Shown here in pieces: positions 14,378 through 25,672 of a stretch of DNA of 64,000 bases; positions within the stretch are counted from its first letter, which is position 1, and every line of letters begins with the position of its first letter. The notes beneath the pieces are model-generated. The model had not been told where the DNA came from. It was given only the letters and a program-made list of their open reading frames with translations, and ran no database searches. Source of the DNA: Mesostigma viride (Eukaryota > Streptophyta > Mesostigmatophyceae > Mesostigmatales > Mesostigmataceae); assembly GCA_009746045.1 (NCBI GenBank), contig RPFO01000213.1:7124109-7188108 (forward strand). Reading direction: 5' to 3'. A program made the translations under genes and the position numbers.

Positions 14378-15355
14378 ATGCACAAGCAGTCGGGCGGTGA
14401 CGAGGGTGGCGGCGAGCACAGCAACAAGCTCGTCCGCGTCTTCTCCAACAGCAAGAAGCGCAACGGGGTTGCGCACGAGCCCTGGCCGGCAGAGCTTGCG
14501 ACACTCAAGTCCAAGCTGCGGACAAAGGGCGACACGCTGGACGAGGACACGAGAAAGGTACTATGAATAGTGCGCTATAGTGTAGCGTGCTAACGAGGAA
14601 GGTGGTGGGATAGTCTTGCTACAGAGTACTGCACGAAGATAGGGACGCGCTGGACAAGGACACGAGAAAGGTATTGTAATATAGTGTGCTACAGTGTACG
14701 GGGCTAACGAGCAAGGTGCTCTGTGTTGCTTCTGGTGCTTCATGTGCTTTTTTGTTTCCTTTGTGCTTTATATCTGTGCCGTGTGGCTGCAGCGGCTGGA
14801 TATGGTCGACAATACCCTATTTTGTGCGCGAAGTTACTTCTCATTCCTTCCCTTCTTTCTCTTTTGTTTGCCAGTGTGGCAACTGCTGGGCTCAATTGAT
14901 GGTACACTGGTCGATGCTCTGTTGATCTTTCCTCTTTACCTCCTCTTTGCCTTCTCTCTGCCTCCTCTCTGCCTCCTCTCTGCCTCCTCTCTGCCTCCTC
15001 TCTGCCTCCTCTCTGCCTCCTCTCTGCCTCCTCTCTGCCTCCTCTCTGCCTCCTCTCTGCCTCCTCTCTGCCTCCTCTCTGCCTCCTCTCTGCCTCCTCT
15101 CTGCCTCCTCTCTGCCTCCTCTCTGCCTTCTCTCTGCCTCCTCTCTGCCTCCTCTCTGCCTCCTCTTTGCCTCCTGTTTGCCCCCTTGCTGTGTGGCAGC
15201 TGCTGGACCTGATCGACAAGGAGCATGACGCTCTGGCCGCGACCACCGCCGAGCGCGACATGGCCATCTCTGAACGCGAGCTGCTGCTGACAAAGATCGC
15301 CGAACTAGAGGCTGTATTCCTGCAGACCAGCCTGGCCAAGTCCACCCGTGTATAA
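14378..15355 (+). CDS. Candidate coiled-coil gene, two exons, 5' end uncertain
   Basis: Exon 1 (14378-14557) reads 60 codons and ends in ACGAGAAAG followed by a GTACTATG donor. Exon 2 (15200-15355) follows a GTGTGGCAG acceptor and reads 51 codons to TAA. Both junctions are phase 0, giving about 111 residues. The first part is Lys/Arg rich and charged. Exon 2 has the heptad pattern of a coiled coil ([20 protein letters not shown], then [17 protein letters not shown]). The 642-bp intron contains an 11-bp minisatellite and a second, diverged copy of the exon-1 end. The true start may be upstream, because the ATG directly follows the microsatellites and an AG acceptor (AAGCAG) lies at 14388. I assign no function. 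Confidence 0.45.
14500..14715 (+). repeat. Tandem duplication of an exon end with its splice donor
   Basis: The segment from the end of the candidate exon through its donor (about 14520-14600) recurs in diverged form at about 14643-14715. Both carry CGCTGGAC.AGGACACGAGAAAGGTA, then a tract like TAGTG.GCTA.AGTGTA and GCTAACGAG.AAGGT. The second copy could act as an alternative exon end, but its upstream frame does not join cleanly to a nearby acceptor. Confidence 0.6.
14955..15171. repeat. 11-bp minisatellite, unit TCTCTGCCTCC
   Basis: About twenty nearly identical copies of TCTCTGCCTCC lie inside the intron of the coiled-coil gene candidate. Only occasional variants occur, such as TTCTCT or TCTTTG near the ends. 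It supplies a long pyrimidine tract just upstream of the 15199 acceptor. The apparent [12 protein letters not shown] reading frames on the other strand are a by-product. Confidence 0.93.
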
Positions 15356-16136
15356 GTAATCACTGTTCATCAAGTCCAGCCATGTACAAGGACGTGTAGA
15401 AGTGATCAAGGTCATGAAAAGGAGCAATGTATAAGTGATAAATGGCATAATGATGAGTCACATAGTAGTACATTATACAGAACCACAAGGTGATCTTAAG
15501 GATGGCGTTTAGATTTGAATTTTGATTACGGCAAGCCACTCCTGTCACCCTGTGTGGCCTACTAGTGAGATTGGCGTCGCTCTTGACAAAGCGGGAGGGA
15601 CAGCCATACAGCCCCAGTCTTCTTTCCCTCCCCCACATTGTTTCCAGATGCAACTGGGGTATGTGAAAGTCATTTCCAAAATCGTATTGTGCACTTAAGT
15701 AGACAGCATTCCACACCCTCCCTTTTCTTGGGATCAATCGCTCAAAACAATAATGTGGGTGCTTTGTGAAGCTGTAGCACCAGCACAGCTTGCTGCTCCC
15801 CGGCCGGTAGGACGTACACTTCTGGGTGTATATCATGGCATATGGGTGTATGAGTAAGGCAATTCTAGTGCATGTCGATGCCTAAATAGACATTAAGCGT
15901 TAATCTATAAGCATGAATTCAGCTAATGATCGATCTACCGCTGCTGGTGGAGCAAGTACCGCCCTGCCCCAGATCGTCTAATGCGACCTGGTCAAATGCG
16001 GAGGTGTGTACGCTGACGGAGGTGATGGAGGATCGGGCTCAATGGCGCCATTGCCAAGCTACTTCTTAGAGCATTAAATACTCCATCTAGTTTAGCATAC
16101 TACTATCAGGATATATCAGGATATACAATGAGGGCC
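15356..16136. other. Unique sequence, no gene recognised
   Basis: Mixed sequence follows the coiled-coil gene candidate up to the LINE-like unit. A minus-strand open frame of about 158 codons (15360-15836) has no recognisable motif and an unconvincing composition, so I do not call it a gene. Confidence 0.5.
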
Positions 16137-16271
16137 TTGAGGTAGCCATGGCTGACGGCGGAGCTCATAACTTTCACGTTTGGGCACCGAATTCGGCTGC
16201 GAATGTCACAATCGCTTCGTCTTTCTAAGACGCACACACTGATATAATTTTCCGAAGCTGTTACGCAATAT

Positions 16272-17821
16272 ATGACGAGCAAACGCTCATCTACGCAACG
16301 CAGCGTGGCGGCTGCGTTAAGCAATGAAAATACGACTGCAGCTCCGGCTGCAGCTTCGCCCTCCGGTCCGGAAGGCAATGGTGACACTAGTCGCGCACTT
16401 GTGGTCGCCCAGATCCCTTCCGGGCTTTCCTCGCCCGCTGCATCGCCTGAGCCCAAGCGCAGTCGCCCTGCCGAGCCGCACTGGGACGAGATCGCCTTTG
16501 ACATCAACGCCCCTGGCTTCTGGACTCGAACCCCGGGAGCCTTCATGGAAGACGTGTTTTTCGGCACGCATGCCTGGCTTGTAGCCCTGTGCTTGCACCT
16601 CATCTCCCACAACCGCAGCCGCTGGCCTAACGGCCTTCCTGGCGTCACCGATGATCTTGATCTCATTCCGCGCATGAAACTCTACACGTAAGCCAGCCAT
16701 AATTTCAATACACAAGGATACACCTTTCCATCACCATTCATCTTCATCATCCTGAACGACTCGAACACGCGGACAAGATAACGGCAGGCTCGAGCTACCA
16801 TGGTCCAGATTCTCCCGATTTCTGGCCTGCGCTGGTTGTCTCCTTGATGAAACGCCCCCGGCTCCAGCGCTTCGCCCTCTGCTCCCTCCTCGGGCGCTCT
16901 GACGCCGAGCTCTGGGCTCCCCCTCCAACCATCGCGACCGAAACCATCGTCCGCACCCTCCTTAAGGAAGCTTTCGAGCAGCACGTGACCCCCCTTGCCA
17001 CAGATGTGGCGGCAATGGGCGGCACGCTGGCTGCTGAGCTCCCTCACATTTCCACCACCGTCACCTCCACCTCCACCCTCCTCGCCTCCACCTCCACTGC
17101 CAATGCCGCCTCCACCCCCGACCTCAAGGCCCAGCTCCTCGACATCGACCAGCGCCTCAAGGACACCGCCATCGCCATCGAGTGCATGCAGAACACCGCA
17201 GGCATCACCGCCCAGGCGGTGAAGGACATTGCCGCCAAGCCAGCCCCCGCTGGCCCAACCGGCGATGCCCCTCCCACCCAGACCTGGGCGGACCTGCTCA
17301 AGCACCACGCCACCTCCACCACCTCCACCATCGCGGCACAGCTTAAGCAACAAGCCCTCGACCTCCGCGAGGAGGCCGACCGCACCCAGCGCAGCCACAA
17401 CGTCATCATCAAGCACTTCGACCAGCCTGCAGATGAGACCTCGACGACTCTTCTCACGGCATTTAAGCGCGACATTCTTGCCCCCATGCACATCACTGGT
17501 GAGCTGCGGATGTCGGCTGCCCGCCTTCCCCGTGCGCGGGGTAAGGCCGGCCCGGCTCCCCTGCTCCTCACCTTGAAGTACATGGCGGACAAGCTGTTGT
17601 TTCTTAAAAACCGCAAGAAGCTCTCGAGGACTCACTTCACGCTGGATGACGACCTGACCCTGACCCAGCAACAACGACGACGCGAGCTATGGCCGACCTA
17701 CCTCCAGCTCCGGCAAAGCGCAGGGGCCGGGGAAACTGGTATACTGGCGGGGGAACGTCATCCATGTCGACCACAAGCCTTGGCAGGCACCCCCAGTCTA
17801 GGGAATATAGCAGTAGTGTAG
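16272..17821 (+). pseudogene. LINE ORF1-like protein, copy A, interrupted
   Basis: Two open pieces belong together. The first (16272-16691) is an Ala/Pro/Ser-rich N terminus (KRSSTQRSVAAALSNENT, then EPKRSRP) ending in a TAA. The second (about 16844-17821) has a long heptad-like segment (LKEAFEQHVTPLATDVAAMG, then DIDQRLKDTAIAIECMQNTA). It is followed by a fold resembling the RRM and C-terminal domains of L1-type ORF1 proteins, ending with FTLDDDLTLTQQQRRRELWP. ORF1 proteins of this type are trimeric RNA-binding chaperones of non-LTR retrotransposons. About 160 bp between the pieces is absent from copy B and breaks the frame. Family assignment is by pattern recognition only. Confidence 0.6.
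16686..16848 (+). repeat. Dispersed ~160-bp repeat inside LINE ORF1 copy A
   Basis: This block starts at TAAGCCAGCCATAATTTCAA and ends near GGTTGTCTCCTTGAT. It recurs with few differences at 48046-48198, in unrelated surroundings. Copy B of the ORF1 gene lacks it, so it looks like an inserted small element in copy A. No clear terminal inverted repeats or target duplications were seen. Confidence 0.75.
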
Positions 17822-18262
17822 ATTAGTCAGGCTTAGCCTACCACGCGGCCCCAGCGCATGTGCGCCCATAATGGCCATGGATGATGTGTGAATTTAGCCA
17901 CGCCATGCCTATGATTGGACCCCCATGGATGATGCATTAAGAATTAGCTCAGCCCTGCCTATACAGAGAGTCACTCTCTGATGAGAAGCCATGCCCTAGC
18001 CCTTCGGTATAGCCATGGTGATCTTCCCCCCCAATGACAGGCTCCCCTTAGCTGGGTTAAGCTTGATAGATCGTGGTGGTGCAGGTGCCCTTCAGGTGCA
18101 CCTAGAGCGAGTGTTGTTTACATTCCCACCGCCTTGCAGGAAGTAGCTTCAGGAATGTATTAAAAGCCATATGCCCTTTTTTCTCTGGGCCATGTGCTAC
18201 ATACACGAGTTTCCAACGGAGTTATGTTCCTAATTAATTAATTAATTAATTTATTAATGAGG

Positions 18263-18852
18263 ATCTGTACGCAGATTTAATTCTAACATATCTTGTTTCC
18301 CACATTAGTTCTTAGCCACAGGCGCCTGGGCATGGTTGGGCATTGTGCCCGCACCAATCATGCAGGTGGACACGTCCCGTGGCCCCAGCCAGTGCCGGGC
18401 TGCGGCTCAGCCTGGCCGCGCTCCGGCTCCTCACTGTAACGAATAAAAATGATCATCCACATCATCCGCAGTCCAAAATATGAAAGATCTTTTACCTGGT
18501 GGGTTAGTTTTTTGAATATTATTAAGGCTTCACGTATGCCAGAGCTACATGTAATGTCGAGATGGAGATTCCACAGCACGTGGTTTGGTTACCACAACCC
18601 TTGCAGACACAACTAGACAAGTAGTATCCTTGACAACTTCTGTGGAACTGAAAGTGGTCAACGATCGAGCAAGAGGCTTTTGAGAATGGAATAAAGCTTT
18701 ATTATACCATGTAGATTAGACCACAACCAACGTAATTCCAACAATGGCGACCCATACGTCCTGATATCAATGTGCATATGTCGAACATGCTCCAACGTTG
18801 GCCTGAAATGGACCCATCAGGTTACAGCATCTCAATTAAGGTAAGATTCTTT
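18263..18852. other. Unique sequence, no gene recognised
   Basis: AT-richer sequence follows the TAAT tail. Short open frames on both strands have no recognisable content. GCATGGTTGGGC near 18331 and CCATGGTGATC upstream are incidental. Confidence 0.5.
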
Positions 18853-19192
18853 CGTCCCTCTAACTTAACATGTAACAGAACAGCACACAAACCAGCCTGG
18901 CAGGATCCAGACGTGGAATCACAGAATCTTGATAAGCACTGCATGGAGTCCTACAGGATCTGGATAAAGGAGACTGAGAGACTTGGCAGAACCGACCAAC
19001 TAACAACCCCATGTGGATCAGGCCACGACCATTGAATGAGGGTCCAAACAAGTCACTTGACAAAGTCCAGGTCTCCCAATATCTCCGCACGTGGGAAACC
19101 TCATAACTCTCTCAATACTTGTCCAAAGGCCCTCGAATAAAATCCAAACAATTACAGTACAAAACTCAGGATGTTACTAACAACAAATCAGA
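18853..19192 (-). repeat. Diverged inverted-repeat partner (empty-site copy)
   Basis: Read on the minus strand, this segment aligns in pieces with 19885-19965 joined to 21704-21935. Shared blocks include GATTTGTTGTTA, TATTGAGA.AGTTA, ATGAGGTTTCC, ACTTTGTCAA and GGTCGTGGCC, and TCTGCCAGGCTG near the far end. In this copy the blocks TATTGAGAGAGTTA and TGAGGTTTCC are contiguous. In the other copy a 1.7-kb element separates them. It therefore acts as an unoccupied paralogue of the insertion site. Confidence 0.75.
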
Positions 19193-19884
19193 TTTGGTTG
19201 TACATATCTACCCCCCATGCAAGAATGGAACTACTAAGTTCCCCAAACCAATAACACATGACTGGGAGAGAAAATAACACACAACAGAAAGTCCACCATC
19301 TGGGAAAAGCAGTGGGTTTTTACATCCCCTGACAGGGCCTCCTATCTCATAAACATCCGGCCCTCCAGCTTCCTCAAAGAAGGATAACTCTTTTATCAAA
19401 GGAAACTAGTTTATTAGGAAACACAGCAACACTGGAATCTGTCCCTCAGTATTCTGGAAAAGTCGAAGTCTGGACTGGAACATCAGGAACTGGACTGTCC
19501 AGAACCCCCCCATAATCCATCCTGGACTCCCCCCATGCACACCACAGTCCAATCTCAGGCCACCACCCCAAATTCCTTCCCTCCTCACAGGCTGTACCAA
19601 ACACCTGTCTTGCCATCCTTGCCCCTGGGACCAAAGATGGGAAACTGCGCCACCGTACTGACCAACTCAGGGCAGTTCCTGCAGACTTGGATCACCAAAC
19701 ACCTCTCTGCAGCACCCTAGCTCCATCAACTGGGCTGCAAACCGGGCACAGGACCCTGGGTACGGGAGAGTGTGACCACGCCCTGGCAATAAGGAACCAG
19801 AACCATCCACTATAGGGGTCTTGTGACGGCACATCTCGCGGTAGGCCCACCAAAGCTGGAGAAGAAAGGCTGTGACAAGCAAAA
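19193..19884. other. Unique sequence between repeat blocks
   Basis: No gene is recognised. Short open frames on both strands at 19208-19903 lack motifs. The segment is flanked by the inverted repeat partners and may belong to the same old element family, but I cannot align it internally. Confidence 0.45.
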
Positions 19885-21935
19885 ATGATTTGTTGTTATA
19901 CATCCTTTGTCTGTGAACGTTTGGCTTGTATTCAAGGACTTTTGGATCAGTATTGAGAAAGTTAACCCGTGTTTTTTTTTTTAGAACGCGATATACTGCG
20001 TTGTAAGCTATTTATAGAACACGTCATAACATCTAGGGAAAATTTTTTTTCATAGTCATGTGTATACTTTCCTGAAAGCCCATAAATCAAAGGATTTTTT
20101 GAGCTACTCAGACCTACAAAATGCTAATTCATTTGAGAGATACACTGGTTTGAATACAGGGGGGTCTGACCATGACCGCGATTTGTTGACCCTAGGTCAC
20201 AAGTCATGTGCTTATTCACAAATGGTTCAAGAAAAAAATCTGGCTTCTTGCACGAGCTATGGGCAACATATGCAGGCTCTGTGAAACAAAACTCAGGCCC
20301 ATTGGGCCACTGGAGCTATTTTTTATTAGCATTACAATTACAACGCAGTACAACGCAGTGGGAAAAATGAGAGCCCTTCACAACATGACCCAACGACACA
20401 AGCCCCATAAACGGGGATATCATGAGCTAGGAGGGTCAAAACGTTGAAAATAGGTGTTGTATAAGTTATACAGCATCAAACATGCATCAAACATCATGAC
20501 TGGATGACATAATATGACTGAATCAGGCAGCCATAGCCAAAGCATCATCCACTCTCACAACGTGTTGAGCACATGCCTCGTGGGAAGGGAGGCACTGGGT
20601 TTTCATTCCACAACGTGTGCAATACTGAAAGAAAGAGGCATGTGTATTGCAAGGCTTGGATAGGTTGAGTGATCCATGAGCTTACATGCAGGCGAAGATG
20701 ACGCTGGAATGCATGCTAGCAAATGGTGGCAAGATGCTAACAACGCATGATTATACACCATGATTATGGGCACCTAGCTGATCTTCTTGCACAATCAACG
20801 CAGTATAAACCATCAATATCCAATCCTCACGATATATTCACGGCTTGACGACGTATACAGCACCTAAATACTGCACAACTGCAACCTGCTATGGCTGACA
20901 TGCAAGCAACGTCGAGTAGGATGGCGGTCTTAGAGAGGCTGGGCAGAGGTCGGTAGAAATAAGTGGAAAACTGGCAGAAACTAGGTGGAAACACGATATA
21001 CTTACGCCTGCAAGCACTATTGAGCCGGTGGCAGAGGCCATTTCCAGGAAAATACAGCATACCGTAGCAATAGCCACGGTCACGCCTTACGCTATTTGCA
21101 GGCACCATCATGCCCGGAGCTACCCAATAAAAGTCTGCACAAATCTCGGTTTAGACGAGAGTCCGGGCGTTCGGAATGAATAAACATGTGTTAAGAAGTC
21201 GAAACACCATGGAAATACCAAGCATGGTGCCGCAGCAGACCCGAGTCCTGCCGTGATAATATGTATGCCGGTTTCCAGGGTTTCCGCATGAAAGTTGGGT
21301 GAGAAACTGGAAAAATCTACGTTTCCTTTGCCCCAGTACCTCAACAAACTCGTAGAAACCTCATTATCAACCTTTGAACGCATCATCATGGTCGTGCCAC
21401 CCAACAGCCACTGAAATTCGCGCGAAAACTGGCGAGATCTACCTGCCGCCATCGCCGTCGTCTTCACCTTCGTCCCGCGAAAATGCCTGATTTCAGTGGT
21501 ACATATTTGTTTGCAGCTGTCACAAAAAAAATCCAAAAAATACCAGGATTTTTTCTTGAGTTCTACGGGATGTAAGGAGGCCGTCCACCGAGTTTCAGAC
21601 CGAAAATCTCGTATCTACTGTGCCTGCCACGTGTCAGATTACAACGCGATACATCGCGTTCTAACCCTACAACGCGATACATCGCGTTGTAAAAAAACAC
21701 GGGTTAATGAGGTTTCCAAGAAGGCGGTACTTGAAACTTGTACTTTGTCAACCGACTGTTAGAAGCCCTAATTGGTCGTGGCCAGTTCCACGTGGGGTTA
21801 GTTTGCTGGTCGGTACTACCAAGTCTTAAATGCTCCTTTGGGACTTAAGTGCTTACTACAGATTCAGGATCTCATGTCTGGATTCTGCCAGGCTGTGCGT
21901 GTGGTGTTGTTCTGTTTCGTGTGACTAGGATGGAT
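19885..21935 (+). repeat. Occupied partner of the inverted repeat pair
   Basis: The flanks 19885-19965 and 21704-21935 together form the second copy of the repeat seen in opposite orientation at 18853-19192. The copy is clearly older than the insertion: its two halves differ from the partner by many substitutions and small indels, whereas the terminal repeats of the inserted element are easy to pair. Confidence 0.7.
19966..21703. mobile_element. piggyBac-like non-autonomous DNA transposon with TTAA target site
   Basis: The element begins CCCGTGTTTTTT (19966) and ends AAAAAACACGGG (21703). It is bracketed by TTAA at 19962-19965 and 21704-21707. TTAA duplication with termini starting CCC is characteristic of the piggyBac superfamily. 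Next to each end is a subterminal motif AACGCGATA.A.(T/C)GCGTT. At the right end it occurs twice as near-palindromes with 10-bp arms (ACAACGCGAT). No transposase of usual size is present. A minus-strand frame of 138 codons (21120-21536) and other short frames are unrecognised. The flanks align with an unoccupied paralogue at 18853-19192, which supports the boundaries. Confidence 0.75.
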
Positions 21936-23887
21936 ACGAAGATCTTGTTTAGAATTCCATGATTTTGATTGGTTCTCTTCACTAAATCAGTAACTAAACG
22001 AAATTTGCCATTTGGCTTGGTTGGGCACTAAAAGAACACCAGCTGAGTAGGGGGAGTTACTAGGCTCCCCTAAATGGTCTGGCTGCCGATTTTCCGCCTA
22101 AAACTGAGTTACAGCCGACACGTCGGCCCCTTCTCGGGGGACCAAATGCCGCGAAAACTATTGAGAATTAGGAAAAGTTTAGCTGAGAAGATCGAAAGTT
22201 TATAATTTTCCTCACAGCATGGTACTAGGGTTTGCATACTTCTGACAAAGTTATAGAGGTGTTCTGGTCGGTCAAAGTACAAGGGGTCAGGGTACTTTTT
22301 CGCGTACAACGTGCATTCCGGAAAACGACGACCTGGCCATGGCGGCTTGCGCCCACGCATGGCATTTACGTTTTCGTTCGAATTTTCTGACCAAACTCAG
22401 GAAATTGATTTTATACGTCCTAAAGATGATACAGGCCAATTTTTGGTTCGCGGGAATGCCATTTGATAGGTGTCGGCAGCGTTCTTGCTGGAAAAAACTG
22501 CGATCAGGCCGGACGATAGAAACGTTGACAGCAATACCTTTCCGGCGTATTTTAAAGGATATATTGGTTTCTTTGTACTTTTTATGATACATAGTAGTCG
22601 TAAACGTGCAAGGGTGGCCAGAAATCGCCGAATCCAGCGACCATGCTGCACAACTTTGGCGTGCCGAAATGCGCCATTTTGCGGCCACCGCCTGGGCCAA
22701 GGTAACGCCATCCATGCCTGGTAAAGCTTAAGCATCGTTTTCCTATCGATGTTTGACGTTCATATATACGTTCTAGCTTGTGTAGCACATTCTTTTTGCA
22801 TTATTCATGCTCTTTCTTGACCCTGGCCTGGCCCCTTTCTAAAACACCCTTCTTAGATGCTTCCATCAGTCAGTTGACCTGCCACAGGGTGATGGTGATA
22901 AGTTTTAGAGTCTGTATGGGTTTGAATACCTCCATATATGTTTGTTATACATTTCCCACACACATATTGCATGAGTGTGAGGCAGTTGGCTGGTCTCTGT
23001 GGCATCATCAAGCATGTAACCGGTGAGTAGAAGCTTCCCATTGTCAGCATGTGCCACCAGGTGTGCTGACCATCACCTGTCAAGCTATAGCAGCTTAGGC
23101 CTAGTTTATCCTTGCTAGGGCAGGCTGAAATAGGCTTAAAATCACTAGTTTGTTGGTGGCTGCCTCCTAGAATGCATGCCTTGCGTAGGGTATCCGTACC
23201 ACGTTACCTACGTGCATGGACAAGGTGGCACCTGCACATAGGTGCCATGTAAGGGCAGTGTGATGATGCAGTTATGTTTCCCCATCATTGTGGAAGGGAA
23301 ATGTATTGTGTGGCATGGTTGGGGGCCATATTAGTAGGTATTAGTAGGTAGTATGCCCACCCCTACCCCTTGGTTGCTTTTTACCACCGGTACCCCTATG
23401 GGCTGTACTGGGTGTAACTGCTGGTATACCCACCCAAATGATGACCCCAATGGCTCAAACTGTTCAGCAACTAATTGTTTATCATCCCTGAAGTGGTAGG
23501 TGCCTAGCTCTTATAACATAATTCACAATGCACATTCTACCAAAAATGAAAACGCTCGTCTTGACCCCCCTGACTTTGACGGCAGTTATACATGGCCTAC
23601 CCTGCATATATGTAAGGTTGTGATATACCAACCCGAAGGGCAACTCATGGACATGCTTGGCCCCCAAGGACAGCCATTGGATATGGGTGGGTTGGATGGC
23701 ATCTGGTTTGCAAAATTGTGAAGTTACAGCCGATGCATCGGCAGTATTTCTGCCCATTTAGGGGTTAATCCTGCTTCTAATAATGATACTAAAATCTGTT
23801 TTAATTCCTTTAATTAACTCGGTAGGGCCCATTCGGTACATCGGAGAATGCGTAGGAACAGCACCGTCTTTTATAACTACACGGTGT
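21936..23887. other. Unique sequence with two GCCGA-N4-TCGGC palindromes
   Basis: No gene is recognised. Overlapping frames on both strands at 22287-22790 have no identifiable motif. The string GTTACAGCCGA followed by four bases and TCGGC occurs at about 22102 and again at about 23724 in the same orientation, with different sequence outside it. A short minus-strand frame at 23482-23757 is unsupported. Confidence 0.45.
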
Positions 23888-24560
23888 TAAACAGAACGAG
23901 GAGGAGGGTAAGAAGGGGTCTTTTCTTCAAAAACTTTGGAGGAGTCTATTACAGCCATGTATCTTACTAGTTTGTTTTCAGTAAATCCCACTCCTATGGT
24001 ATCTACTGTGTTTACATCTATATTCACACTATTAGTAGGGATAGGTATTTCCTGGACTTCTAGCTAGTTGAAGGAACATAGTATCCATATTCTTTTAGTT
24101 CAGATCGCAACTCATCATTAGACATTAATATTTCGGGTATAGGTCTTATAGAATAGGAGGATCCACAGGTGGAGGAGTAATGTCTACCAAAGATAAATTT
24201 TCTACTCTGTAATGACGTTCCGGTACCCAGTAAGAACTATCAGGGAACCAGATCACCATAGTATCATAATTAATAGTAACCTTGTTATCCTGGTGCCAAT
24301 CTAATCCCAATTAATAACACATCAGTCAGCGGTAGTGATAGGACCTATAGTGGCCGTAAGGTTAACAGTACGTCCTTGTATAACCAGGGGTAGGGATACC
24401 GTACCAGGGGAGTGACTGGTGCGACCATCAGCATAATGAACAGTGACAGGTTTGGTGTGAGGGATATAGGGACTAGTCCTAAACGCCTATAACTAGGGCT
24501 TCGCTCACAAAGGAGCTAGCCGCACCGCTATCCACTAACACGGAGACATGTATTCAAGAG
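23888..24560 (-). pseudogene. Degraded Ty3 protease and pre-RT linker
   Basis: Reading the minus strand in pieces gives VLVDSGAASSFVSEAL (the aspartic protease active site, DSGA), then VHYADGRTSHSPGTVSLPLV, then VIWFPDSSYWVPERHYRVE, then IGVGFTENKLVRYMAVIDSS and PPPRSV. Each matches the same ordered segments of the intact pol (VDTGASTSFINEAL, VVWFPDGSFWSPVGEY, EIGVGFTPEETERYNAVL). Several stops and frameshifts separate the pieces. The likeness ends exactly where RT would begin. Confidence 0.8.
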
Positions 24561-24870
24561 TTCATCAGCATGCAAGAAAGGGTCTACAAAATGCAGTGTG
24601 AGGGACGGTTAAACCGCCATTTAAAAACATAAGAGGACGAACACGTAAGGGTAAGGGTGATTCAGCTCCTACGGAGGTTATGAAAACAGGCAGGCAAAAA
24701 CTATTATCTGGGGTACTATCTAAGGACCTGTCCAGGTTACCCCCGGCTGACAGGCCTACTGTTCCCCCTCCCCCCCCACATCCACTGGGACTAACCCCGG
24801 AGAAGACCCTGGCGAAAAAGCCACTGCTGGAGGGTCACGAGGGATCGAAGAGGGTGCAGGAGCCTGATAA

Positions 24871-25672
24871 TCATAGGGGAACCCCAGGTGAGGGTCCTGT
24901 CTGCACAGCATTCAGCCTACTAGGGGTAGCTGAGGGGATTCGTCCTGACGAGGGGCGAATAGGAGCACGCTGAGGGGTACGAGGAGGGCGAGCATCGGGA
25001 TGAGGGGGAGCACCAGAAAGGAACTTGGGGCAATCACGTTTAAGATGACCTACTTCCTTACAATGATAGCATGTAATAAGAGACACATCAAGAGCAGAGA
25101 GGTCGGTCACGCAAATATCATCTAACTCTTCTACATTATTAGGAGTTTTCTTCCTCAGGGGTAATGCTCATATTATTGATACGGGAACGGGTAGGAAGAG
25201 GAGTGGTGAAGAAATCTGCTACACGTAATAAATGCTGTCGCACATGCTTGAGGGGTAAGTCAGTAAAGCGGTAGGCGGAGAACTGGCGTTTCACTTCACG
25301 TACGTAGCAGAGGTCTATACTGAGGCCTTGCAAGAAGCGAGCACGGACTTCTGCGCCCGACAGATCCCTAATGCGCACCATCTGCATGGGCCCCTTCATG
25401 TATTCCCCAAAGGACTTAGTACCCTGCTGCAGAGTGCCAAAGGCTAATCTATCCTGCCAATCTGCATCAGGAGGAACAAGATGGCTCTCTAATCTCTTAA
25501 ACAGTTCTGCTACAGAGTTAGGATATGCATGGGAGGCCAAGGATTCACACTGAATGAGGGTTGCAAGCTCAGAGGTAATGCAGGTGGTAAGATAATGAGG
25601 GACCAACACGGCATCAGGGAGACGCCATCTATTATGATTTTGCCACGACTCTGTGTTTTGAGTCAGCAGCAT
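24871..25672 (-). pseudogene. Degraded gag with zinc knuckle (fossil Ty3)
   Basis: The 177-residue piece at 25139-25672 contains IQCESLASHAYPNSVAELF, LVPPDADWQDRLAFGTLQQG and SFGEYM. These correspond to HCESVASRTYPRTVEEL, LVPPDYKLHERLAFGKFRQG and PFREFL in the intact gag at 38022-39380. After a frame break, 24871-25110 carries CYHCKEVGHLKRDCP, a CCHC nucleocapsid knuckle almost identical in spacing to the intact one. Gag forms the retrotransposon particle and the knuckle binds RNA. Frame breaks make this copy non-functional. Confidence 0.85.

Larger units (their letters stand above)
16137..18262 (+). mobile_element. LINE-like element, copy A, with ORF1 and (TAAT)n tail
   Basis: The left end is set by homology to a second copy at 51862: both begin close to TAGCCATGGCTGACGGCGG and share about 130 bp of leader before an ORF1-type ATG. 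The right end is a TAATTAAT tract at about 18230-18256, just after a small conserved block containing TTCCAACGGAG. No reverse transcriptase lies between, so this is either an internally deleted LINE or a non-autonomous relative. The order leader, ORF1, then 3' tail with a microsatellite end fits non-LTR retrotransposons. The boundaries are inferred from comparing copies and not from target duplications. Confidence 0.55.

Noticed and set aside
16682-17674. Minus-strand frame of 330 codons, Gly rich
   Set aside because: Shadow of the ORF1-like gene on the plus strand; its Gly runs come from Thr/Ser/Pro codons of the true frame.
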